Of a stretch of 64,000 nucleotides of DNA, positions 48,801 to 63,600 are shown in pieces. This DNA comes from Cylicocyclus nassatus (Eukaryota > Nematoda > Chromadorea > Rhabditida > Strongylidae), in assembly GCA_958299035.1 (NCBI GenBank), contig CATQJL010000223.1:82663322-82727321 (forward strand). The letters are read 5' to 3'. Made by a program: the position numbers and the translations under genes. Numbering within the stretch: position 1 is the stretch's first letter; the number at the start of each line of letters is the position of its first letter. The notes beneath the pieces were generated by a model. That model was not told the DNA's origin, made no database searches, and saw only the letters and a list, made by a program, of their open reading frames with translations.

Positions 48801-50319
48801 AGCAGTGAGTAACTGAAATTGGCGAAGTCACGGCTGATAATAAATAGCGAAGACATGCGTAACTCAAGTCTAGGTAAAATAGGCCAACCATCAGAGAAGA
48901 ACCCTTACCGCTTTTCTTTGTTATAATGTAACCTTGTTACTGATTCGTCTTCGCTCGCAATGTCTTCTTCGGGCTTTGTCCATGTCCCTAAAATTTGTGG
49001 ATGACAAAAAGCAAGATGCACCATTTCATGCTTACCTTCAACTAGGTCTCCAGGTTGAATAGAAGCTATCCAAACATTTGCGATTCCTCGACTACACACG
49101 GAGATGAGCTAAAATACACAACAATCTTAGAATTCACAAGAACTTTTCTTCGCAGAAATAGAAACTCACATCATAATTATTATTTATGAACTGGCAAGTG
49201 ACTATGGATCCTTGATGTGCAGCTAAGGGATGAATAAACAAATTGCGATAGTCGCGAGATCCAACTACACGTACAACGTGGTCGTCTCCTCCAGCGACAA
49301 CAAGGCTAAAAAACCAAATTTTGGTTATGTTTTAACATTTAGATAATCTGCCAAGAGCATGCATGGAACGAGTCGTTTGATAATGATACAAGTTGTAATA
49401 AAAATTTTTGCGCAGGTCTATATGCAGTTTACACACTGACTGAAACAAATATGAAGGGAGAACCCACCACAAAAAAATTGTCGTCAAGTCAAGGGATGAT
49501 GCAAATCGTAAGTTATGCAAAGAATAATAAGATGCTCACCAGCCATCGCTCGACCAGTCCACGCAGTTCAACGTATCCGAAGACAATTTATAAGTCTTAT
49601 GCAGAAAAAAAGGGTAAAACATCGAAGTGGATTGCTTTGCAATTTGTTGGATTTGCAAATCCATATCGCGGCATATGGCGATGAAACTAAAGACAAATGA
49701 TAATCAAATAGGTAAAATCAACAATAACAGAGAGAGAAGACGTGGCTGCAACAATGGTGACAGAACAAGATTCAAGAAACCTACTTTCCATCCGGTGAAA
49801 ATTGCACAGCCCTAACGGTGCGATTGGCTCGGAATTTGAAAATGACAGTCTCAGTATTTGTATTTATGTACAAAACGTGTCCACCTGTAACAAAACTTCA
49901 CAGCTATTATCAATTTTACGCTATAGTGCTTACCTTCATTGGCAACTATCATATGGGATCCATTGTAATTCATAGTTAAGGCCGTTATATTGTGCATACA
50001 GTCAAAGGATAGGGTCCTCGAGACATTACTGCAAGGCAGAACTTTGCAAATCAAAAAAGAGAAAAAAGAAGTGCAGAAATGGCCACAAAGGCGTTGAAAT
50101 CAAACGAAAAAGTGAACACAACTCACTTTTTCAAATCGAATACTGAAACCTTGTTTCCAACAGGACTGATCACAGAATAGCCATCCGGTGAAAAAATCAC
50201 GTCACCATTGCGATAAACAGATCCAATGAGATTAGAAAACTAAAAGTATTGACTAGAAAGACAAAGGTATACAGATCTGAAAGTTGCAAATTCTCACTCA
50301 CACGAAAATTTAAGTCCAT
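45831..50319 (-). CDS. pwp2: PWP2/UTP1 small-subunit processome WD40 protein (23 exons)
   Basis: Nucleolar scaffold of the UTP-B complex that binds the 5' part of pre-18S rRNA during 40S assembly. Exons: 50319-50302, 50239-50127, 50028-49934, 49884-49785, 49686-49540, 49305-49170, 49108-49036, 48987-48909, 48833-48657, 48605-48512, 48443-48324, 48244-48096, 48042-47934, 47815-47691, 47625-47487, 47362-47268, 47206-47059, 46953-46770, 46691-46577, 46517-46414, 46361-46255, 46167-46049, 45924-45831. Sum 2640 nt, 879 aa (human 919). The tandem WD40 domain runs from FSNLIGSVYRNGD through VWEWQSETYVLKQQ, RYRNFRTLVCPEPTQLG and IFIWSMENGSLLDVLSGHE. NRRNFTEFGNMALVD is a PWP2-specific block. The last four exons form the helical UTP12 domain. 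The first exon codes six residues. The acceptor of exon 12 is not AG (see findings). Likely first gene of an operon with DDX24. Confidence 0.95.
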
Positions 50320-51790
50320 ACAACACGTGGATGATCTGTTCAAGCCAAAGTCTGCTGAAGAAAAAGCTGAAAAAAGAGTCATGATGCATGGGCCAAAGCT
50401 TTCTTCACAATCATTTTCAATGTGCAAGAAGACATCATGCGTTTGGAATAGCTATAGCAAAAAGCAAGAACTTCAGATCGGAATAACACTTGAGATACAG
50501 CGTACGAACTAGCACATTTGAGTTGAAATAGAGTTTCAACGTTGACGACAACTGCGCTCAAAAAATGACCATGACAACAATACATGAAGACAAGGATCCC
50601 GAATAGCCATTTTGCCCAAAATATTATTTGTGAAACAAATGCAGCACCTATGTTCTCGCAATGTGCATTATCCACCAATAGACGAAGATTAGATAATGCA
50701 GAAAATCTTCGGTTGGGCTAGGACGAATGTAAAAAATTGCAAAAAATCAAACAAATTGAAAACAAAAAAAAACTAAAATCAAAAAAAATGAAAGGATGAT
50801 CGCTGAGAAAATTAAAATACAAATTAAATTAAACAATCGCATAGGACGGTGTTAGGGAACATGTTGGGTAGAATTAGATATCACACAGTGTCCGTTTCAT
50901 GAACGAACCCTAAAAATAAGAATCTTCAGTGGTATTTTCAAAACGATCCTTATTTACAAGGTACCAATCAACTTTGATTGTCTCAAGCTGGATTTGTGTC
51001 TTATATAATAAGAATATGCGGTGATAATCTTACCCAAAGCCGATTTCAAACGATGGTGAAAACTACCACTGTCACTTGATTCGATAGAAATATCTTCAGC
51101 ACGTTCTCCATTCGATGAACCTAATTTACAGGAATAATAACCCCTTGGTTCTGCGGTAAGCAGCTTGTATCAACAAAAAAGTTTCAAACGACTGATCAAG
51201 AAGAATGGCTGAACTTAAATTACGAGAAAGTTAACAGAAAAACGATCATAAGGGACATATAAAAGGGCATAATTGTCGTCTACACTCTTACACGACCCAT
51301 TACATATAATCTGAGACAATCAACTTATTGGTTTTTCACATGGTACGGAGACAGGTACGCCACACTAGCAAGGGAAACTAGCTGTACAACTTGCTCGCCG
51401 AAATGCCAAAAAAGTGCGAAATCTTGCAACCCAAAACAGGATTAAAAATCCGGAAATTATTCACTCTCGCAAATTTCGTAGCTCGACAAAAAGAAGTTCA
51501 AAAAAGCCACCTTTAAATTTGGCTGCTCAGCCGCTAGCATGTCAAACATCAAATACTCAGTCAAGAGTGGGCGGAGTTTGACATGTTGCCAGCTCCATCA
51601 GCGCCTCGGCCAGCTGGTCGATATCGCTGCCGCGGCGGCACCAGCGCATTCAGTGGCGGTGGCCGAGAGCGTGACGTCTTCTTGACTGGTCAGGGCTACT
51701 GGTAAGTTGCTTACCACTGGGTAGAAGTCGTGACTGTCACGACATTTCGCTGCTTCCCGATTGCTGCGCTTGTTGCAGAGCATTGCGCCA
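50320..51790. promoter_or_regulatory. Divergent intergenic region, PWP2 / CHIC
   Basis: 1.47 kb between the two divergently transcribed starts, so it should carry both promoters. On the minus strand a TTTTTTCAG acceptor-like site lies about 50 nt upstream of the PWP2 ATG. On the plus strand TTGTTGCAG ends 12 nt before the CHIC ATG. Both may be trans-splice sites. The CHIC-proximal 200 nt is GC-rich. No TATA element is convincing. Confidence 0.5.
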
Positions 51791-56218
<4,428 letters not shown>

Positions 56219-58253
56219 CATTCGACATTGGTGGATCAGTGTTTTGCAAACATCACTTCGTTACACGGGGTCACCTCCAAGGGTGGACGAGTTCTAGCAT
56301 TTTTTGTACGGCATCATTGGAATATCGCGGATGCCATTTGTCTTTCTGTGGAACATAAATAATCGCTCAAAGTTACTGCACGAACTTGGAATAGGGTTCC
56401 CTCATTTGTAAGGTATGGACCAGGATCTTACCGTAAAGAGATTGCCCAGATTTTGACTCTAAATTAATTTTATCTTTTTTTTTTTGGATGCAAGTTCGAG
56501 ATGCGATTCAGAGCTCGTAAACATCGTCGGCAAGTTTAGAAGACTTTTTGCGCGAGACTAATGCGTTTGTTTTATGTATTGATTCGACAGTGATGTTGTT
56601 CGGGAAATGCTAGAATGTGCAGGAAATCTGAAAATGCTGAAGTAGCGTTAAAGGAATTTTGAAAACTTCGCTTCATACTGCAGCGTTTTTAGTTTTCTGC
56701 ATAGTATATACTGCCCGTGATCGACCCCATCAGATGACAGCAGGAAGGTTTCAGGTGTCATGCTTGGCAACTCTGGTGTCACAGTTCATCGATTTTTGGG
56801 TTAGGCCGCAATTGCGGATTTCCGTGAATAATGAAGGAAGTATGAACAGTGACACTAGCCAGGCGCAGTGATAGCAGTTCTTCGTTTCTTAAATGTTTTT
56901 TGCGTTTCTTTATATGACATAGCCGCCTTGAATCAACCAGTGAATGTTCTCATCATCGCAGTGCGCAGTGTAGCATATTTCAAAAAAAAAAATTTTACGC
57001 AAATTATTCTGTTAGTCTACAATGTTCATGTAAATATAAACGTGGCAGATGTCTTACATTCATAGTCACAAAATCGCCTATATGTTCATTTTTGCGCTGA
57101 TTATGGGTAGTGCAAAGCTATTAAGGAATCATTCATACATTAAATGAGGATATCTTTGTACCATTATTGTTGTTTTTGTCGATTGAGTTTATTTACCTGT
57201 GTAGAATATGTGCAGTTGAGGTTCTTGTCTTGAAGCTTTAGGTGTTATGACAAAAGTCAAATGAGTTTTTTTTTTGCGTTTTACCGCATTGTCTGCCTGT
57301 TTTATCCTGTATTTGAATGAATATGTAACAATCAAATTGTGACTCAGTTTGTAACGGAAGATTTCCAATCTTATCTTGTGAGATATTCCATCGTTTGTGT
57401 TCTTGAGAAAAGAAGTTGGCATGGAGACGGCGACTTTGGAAAGTGCGCACACAGGCAGGAGTGGAATGAGACAACAATAGTAGTCCCTTTCTCCTTTCCC
57501 CATTTTAGGCGCGACTACTACGAAAAGGCGATAAATTCACAATCAGTCTGACTTGGCCCAGAATGGAAGAACTGGAGATCTGGCGCTGAATGCCGTAGCG
57601 CTTGATTAGTTGTGTATACTAAAACTTTCTTCTTGAATGACTTTAATCAAAGGAAAGGAAGAATGCCGTTCACTACGAACTACGTCGCACTGAATAATTT
57701 CGTTTACATGGCACCAACTGACAAATGTCCGTCGTTCAGTGCGCCTTGCGCCACTTGCTCAGCTGGTTCCAAGTTGTTTCGCATAGGTGGCATTTCGTGA
57801 ATCTGCGCCTCATGTGCTACGGAACCGCTTCTACACTTTTCGGTTTCAACCGAACTCGTCATCAAGATACTGGTAACGTGACGCAGCGTATAAATTTTTC
57901 ATATTCTAGGGAGAAAAGCTAGAGTTGTTGTTCATTGAAGGAGAGCACTAGGCAGTGAGAGTTTTCTGGTGGAATGGGCAGCGAGAGAAAAGACAAAGTT
58001 GGATTGATTGATTGTTTTGCATTGATCGTTGTGATCAGTTTTTACCGCGCATTTATGGGAAATCAAACTTGTTCCATCTATTTGCGCATGATCTTTTGGT
58101 GCAATGTATCTCTGTTGTCCCAAAGGTTACTGCAGAGCGCGATGAGTATCCGAATCCTTTACCCGTACAATTTTAAGAAATATTCCTTATCTGTTTGCTT
58201 CCGTGAAATTCTCTTTTGACAATTTAGATTGTACAACGAAGACTAATTTACAG
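56219..58253. other. Intergenic region between CHIC and SBDS
   Basis: 2 kb with no recognisable gene. ORFs of 60-104 codons occur on both strands but show no domain or homology I know. The SBDS start directly follows AATTTACAG, a likely trans-splice acceptor, so any SBDS promoter would be further upstream in this stretch. Confidence 0.5.
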
Positions 58254-59342
58254 ATGTCCAAAAACATCAAAACCCCGACGAATCAGAAACTCTTGACAAA
58301 TGTTGCTGTTGTACGCATGAAGAAGATGGGAAAGCGATTCGAAATTGCGTGTTATAAAAATAAAGTGGTCAACTGGAGGAACAAAACGTAAGGCGTTTGT
58401 TCATTCTTGTTGGGCCTTTCCGTTCATGTCTTGCATTTTTTATTTTCTACCGATTTTTATCAAATTCATTACTTTCTACTACTTTATTTTTGGCTAAGTA
58501 ACGCAAAAATGAGCAGAAACCTAGCAAATGCTTTGCGTAAGTCACCAAAAATGGAGACATGAAAAAGTTACTTTTGTGCTTCCGTTTTTTGCCGACATGG
58601 ATCAGCACTTTTATAACAGCTTCTTTTAGCGAAAAAGACATCGATGAAGTGCTACAAACTCATACAGTTTTCAACAATGTATCGAAAGGGCAGGTAGCCA
58701 AGAAGGATGAATTGACGGCTGCATTCGGAACAGAAGATCAGCTGGAAATTTGCAAAATTGTGAGTTGTCATTTCGCGTGAAACTGTGCTTATCAAACAAG
58801 GTTTTTTAGATTCTTGAAAAGGGTGATTTGCAAGTGTCTGACAAAGAAAGACAAGCAGCTTCGGATCAATCGTTCAAAGAGGTAAAACGAAACGTATCGT
58901 TGAGAGTGTTTGATGAAGGCATTGTTTTTGAGGTTTCGCAACTAATTGCATCGATGGTGGTAAATCCAGAGACAAAACGTCCCATTCCACCTTCAGTAAT
59001 TGACAAAGCTCTTCACGAAATGCACTTCTCGCTCAAGCCGAATAGAAATGCCAAGCAGCAGGTAAACCTAACTCATCTTGCTGTCTGGACATTTTCTTGT
59101 GTATTTCTCTTCCACCATGTATTTCTCTCCGTTTCCGTTGTTTTATTTTCATCTTCATTAATTCAGCCGTTCAGGCATTAGAAGTGATACCCAAGCTTCG
59201 CGAAAACATTCCTATCGAACGTGCAAAGATGCGCATTCGTATTTCCATGCCTTCACATGAGGCAAAAATCACACACAATCGCTTAAAGGCATTATTCAGT
59301 GAAGTGGAAATGGAAGATTGGGCCGAAGGAGGTTTGGAAATG
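58254..59342 (+). CDS. sbds: SBDS ribosome maturation protein, last exon(s) missing
   Basis: Shwachman-Bodian-Diamond protein, which works with the EFL1 GTPase to release eIF6 from 60S subunits. Five exons: 58254-58387, 58630-58759, 58810-58881, 58933-59061, 59175-59342; together 633 nt, 211 codons in phase 0. The N-terminal FYSH domain has [20 protein letters not shown] and [20 protein letters not shown]. The middle domain carries LQVSDKERQ and [10 protein letters not shown]. Domain III begins with [20 protein letters not shown] and breaks off at GGLEM, followed by a GTAAGA donor. About 40 C-terminal residues are absent compared with the usual 250. A BEL retroelement begins about 125 nt later. 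Intron 3 (58882-58932) is only 51 nt and free of stops. The start ATG immediately follows TTTACAG. Confidence 0.92.
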
Positions 59343-59466
59343 GTAAGATGTTCATCAGTAAAACTCTCTGAGTATCCATGTTCAACGTACATCTATAAGG
59401 ATAGACTATGCACTATGAAGAATTAACTTTTTTTCCATATTAATCTTGTTTTCTTTTTCCTTCACA
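59343..59466 (+). other. Start of SBDS intron 5
   Basis: Begins GTAAGATG and runs to a pyrimidine-rich stretch (TTGTTTTCTTTTTCCTTCAC). No SBDS-like coding is visible. If the intron is not removed, 25 unrelated residues follow before a stop at 59424-59426. The retroelement boundary probably lies at or just after its end. Confidence 0.55.
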
Positions 59467-59912
59467 TGTACGCGGTGGAGACTCTTCGACCGATGTTGGG
59501 GTCGGAATGTGATGGTATACGGTGAATAAGAGAAATAGATGGTGGTTCAGTGTTTATTAGAGTACGGTATGCGAGAATGTGCGAATCGTGACCTGCGGTG
59601 GTCAAAGTCAGATCGTGAGTGCCAGTGACCTCACAGGGAGACACATGGCAGACATAGCCCGCCCCCTCAGCGTGACGTCAACTGGCATGGGTATTAGGGC
59701 TGATAAGGGGAATCATCGATCCATCGATGATACTCCGCCCGACAAGGATAAAATAGATACAAACGAATATGATAGAATGGCATATAATGTGCGAAATCTA
59801 CTGGTCTCAATTGATGTCGTAGGTGCGTTGGTGAAGATGATTGAGATCGTTCGGCTTGTGGCGTGGGGTGGAATGCGTGCCATTTGCGGCTGGTCGTTGA
59901 TGTCGTCGGTCT

Positions 59913-60449
59913 TCAGTGGCGATGTGGTCGTTTCGTGGCTGGTCCTCTGTGATGTTGCTGTCCTCTGTTCTGCGAGCAAAGCAAGTAGTTGTGGCCGAGA
60001 CCACAACTACTGCACTTTACTGCGCAGACGTCGTCATGGACTGGCTTCAGGCATTGAAGGCACAGTCCTAGTTTCGTTGCTTGCGAAGTTTTCGAAACGG
60101 GATCGGGATAGCGTACGCACCTTCCGGTGAAGTGGCTATCCCGGTTCTCCGCAACCGGGCAGAAAATACAGCTCGATTTAGGCGTGGTCCTCTCCAGGAT
60201 TACTGCTTGTTGGTCGAGAATTGTCTGCATTTTTAGATCGAGGGCTTGGAGTAGTTGCTGGAGAGCGAGTCGATCTTGCTTGGCTGCTTGCATCTCGGGG
60301 ACGAGGTGGTGGAGGAGCGTGGAAACGTCGCATCTATCCAACTCATCGATAGCTGCTTGCATATCTGGCGAGAAGGACATGTTGGTAATGTGATGGTGTT
60401 GTCCGTCTACTTTTATACAGATTTTCAAGCCTATCTGGGATCCGCCCAC
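59913..60449 (-). CDS. Zinc-knuckle ORF downstream of env
   Basis: 178-codon ORF in the same orientation as the element, starting 188 nt after the env stop. The more likely start is the ATG at 60380 (MSFSPDMQAA), since TATAAAAG lies 30 nt upstream of it (60417-60410). A helical, coiled-coil-like N-terminal half (DRLALQQLLQALDLKMQTIL) is followed by a Cys/His region with CIFCPVAENRDSHFTGRC, CLQCLKPVHDDVC and CSSCGLGHNYLLC. These are paired zinc knuckles of the kind seen in Gag proteins of nematode BEL elements. It may be an accessory protein, a displaced gag fragment, or the start of a second element. An AATAAA at 60504-60499 lies between env and this ORF. Opposite-strand and other-frame ORFs here are shadows. 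Confidence 0.6.
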   Translation of the reverse strand: MGGSQIGLKICIKVDGQHHHITNMSFSPDMQAAIDELDRCDVSTLLHHLVPEMQAAKQDRLALQQLLQALDLKMQTILDQQAVILERTTPKSSCIFCPVAENRDSHFTGRCVRYPDPVSKTSQATKLGLCLQCLKPVHDDVCAVKCSSCGLGHNYLLCSQNRGQQHHRGPATKRPHRH

Positions 60450-60637
60450 GCCAAATAGCCTAAGTTGAACGTATGCTACTCTAAATCTTTGAAGTAGCTT
60501 TATTGACTCTTGATATAGCAGATTGCTACCTGGAGGTTATGTGGTGTGCGGAGTAGTTGATGGGGCCGGTGCTAAGTGCTCGATTGATAGTGTACATGAC
60601 TAGTTATTATATGCATTACCCAGATATGCACATAAAA

Positions 60638-63600
60638 TCAGTTTGTGTTATCAGCTGATCTCTTACATACTAAATGGGACCAGCAGAACAGTAATGGAGC
60701 CGTTAAAATTTTTAATATGCCTATGATGATGTAGATCATAATTTTGGCAGCGTACACTAAAGCTATTGGGCCTGCTAGGTAGGTCGCAAGCGTGAGAAAC
60801 GCTACCGACGTGAGAGCCGCTAAACTGATTTTCCAGTGCTGTTTTATGATCTCTATGATCGGCGCGACGTCTGGCACGCTGATATCGGCGAACCATTGAT
60901 GGTGCAAGGGTACAGCGTGGGAATCTTCATCGAACGACACTGGATCAGCTGTTATGTGATAATGAAGAGTACCTTGAAGAGTAATGGATGCTGGTCCGTG
61001 GTGACATTGTACATTACATTTTTCACTGATCATTGCTCGTTCAAGCGCTAGGTTAACAGCGGTAGAATCATTGTTTGAAGAGCATTGGATATTGAAATTC
61101 TGCGTTTCACATGAGACCGTCACTGTTCTCTCAAATGACGACTGACAAGATGCAATGACAATAGCGCCATGTAAACAGCTATAACATCCAGTAACATTGC
61201 TGAGACGGACTTCGCATTCCATTAGAAATATTTCTTCTGCTGATTCAGCTAATATTGAGGAGGCGATTGACAAGGTGAATTCACTTTCATCTGAAAGTGC
61301 TATCACGTCGTTACCTAATCGTGTTATTGTAGAAACTGGAGTTTCCAATGGTAGTTTCGCCGATGAACGGTTTCTGAGGGCATTGATCGAGTCATCCGGA
61401 CACAGACATCGGTGAACGGAGTTGTCGCAATGACAGCGCATACTTGTACTGCATGATGAGAAGTTGTGTCTAGCTTGCATCTCACTGCTGCATTCCACTG
61501 GAATTTGAAATTTGTCTGGTAAGACAAATGACTCGCTTCCAGAGATGGCGAAACGCTTGTTTAGCAGTGGTAATGATAACTTCTGAATGGAAATGACCGT
61601 TACGTTGAAATTATTGATCTTTTCCGTAACATATGGCTGGATCAAGCGAGTGCTCCTAGATGTTTTTCCCAGCTTTGTGTATTCCATGCGTATATGCACA
61701 TTGGGCTTCCATTCTAAACAGGATACCACTTCATATACCTGATCGGAGATTGGTCTATGGGCGACTCGATAAAACTGACATGCTGGTAGAGGAAGCAAGC
61801 ATCCGCAGGGTATTCCTCCGCAAATGTCGATGCAGCCAGAATATCCTGGAAATTTGTAGGCCTTCCGCAGTTCCTTGACGGTTTCGTTTGCGTGCATAGT
61901 ATGACACTTGTCATGAATGCACGATCCTGCTTGCGCACATCTTTCTGCATGGAAGATGCGAATTTTGGTATCTCTGGTGAAGGTGTGCAGGACTTTGGAA
62001 CAAGTGAACTGTGTCGGTCTTTTAGTGAGCTTTACCATACCTATGGTTACATTTTCGTGCATAATTTCAATGCACACCTCTGATATTACCTTATTGAACA
62101 GGAACTCATTACTGTACTCGTAGTGACAGCTGTCTGGATCTGTACAGACGAGGTTCGCAGCGTGCCTTGTGTAGCCTTTTTGACAAGCATGTGCGTTGAC
62201 GATTAATGCGCTAACTAGTAGGCAAATAGTAGTTGCATTCATCCCGGGAAGAGGAGCTGGTTTGAAAGAGGGATTTAGCACTTTACATGTTTGATGTTGT
62301 AGCGGAAGTGTTTCTTTGACGGTGTTTCGTCTTTTTCTGCCCAGTTTTGATATTGAACAGATGATGACGATACCTAGCATTGTAATGAAGTAGAGAATCA
62401 TAGCTACGGTAACGATAGCGCCAACTGGCCAGCAATGGGGGTTTCCCAGCAGAGTTTTTGACAAAATTTTTTGGTGATCGCAGAATTGTGGTCTTTCACA
62501 TGTAAGTATCGATTCATGAGTGCCTTCGCCTGTTACTTTGCTGAAACGCACTGAGGCGCTGGTATTGATCGGTGATATGGGCAACGCATATCCCATGCCG
62601 TGCGTGATATTATCGATCATTCTGCAATCGTTATCGATGCATAGCGTGTAAGGCGCGCCTTGCGATGGGATGTGGACCTTGCCCCCGTAACAGCTGATCG
62701 CCGATGATGAGTTTTGCGCCTTAATTGGCGATGCTAATGCCAATATGGCGATCAGGAAAAGTGAGTATGAGGGTTTGAGGATATGTGCAGATTGATTAAG
62801 CTTATTTCCACATTCTTTGATGGCATTCAAGGCCTTCATTTTGGATGCTCTTTCGGGCATTTTTCTTACATTTTTCTCTACCGTTTGCAAAGGTTGGATG
62901 AGCGCTTCTTCAACTTCGATAATGGGCTCCTCTGATACAGAGCGGATTTCCAGCGGAAAGATTTTATTAACTGGGCGCTGCACAATCTTCTTGTTTGGTA
63001 GAAGGATCATGGCGGATCTTATCAATCCGTCTGCGCTCTTCACATTGTCCACGATTCTACCGTACGACCAACATCCTCTGGGAAGTAGCTCCTGTTCAAT
63101 CAGTACTATTTCACCGACTTGTGGGTCTGATCGCAGAATTGATCGTGGTTGTTTATGATGAAGTCTTTGCATTTCTCTCAAAGAAGTAAGATATTCTATG
63201 CTCCATTTTTCCCAAAATTTATTGGCAATGTTCTCAGACGACTGAATTGCTTCACTGGCTTGCTTTTGTGTCTGAATCAGCTCTGGATCATAGCTGAGAT
63301 CATTTGAATCTTCCAGTATCTCACCTGTGGGTATGGAATACATCAGATTGCCTCTCAAGAAATCGATAGGTCTTAGCGGTAACTGTGCGATGTCACTAGC
63401 GTTTAACTTTGTTAGTGGCCTGGTATTGATTATTGCTTCAATACGCGCTACTGCGGTACACATATCCGCGAAATTGAGGCGTTTCCGCCCGATTGATTTA
63501 TTGAAGGCTTTCTTAACTATGCCAACCAACCTTTCCCATGCGCCGCCCATCCAGGGAGAAGCTGGAGGGTTGAATATCCACCGTATTCTCTCTGACGCGC

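Noticed and set aside
59579..60130. 183-codon plus-strand ORF
   Set aside because: Antisense to the zinc-knuckle ORF, whose Cys/His pattern is the meaningful reading.
59467..60596. 1.13-kb LTR bounded by TGTAC...GTACA
   Set aside because: Ends are suggestive, but no polypurine tract adjoins and the partner LTR is outside the window; kept only as a hypothesis.
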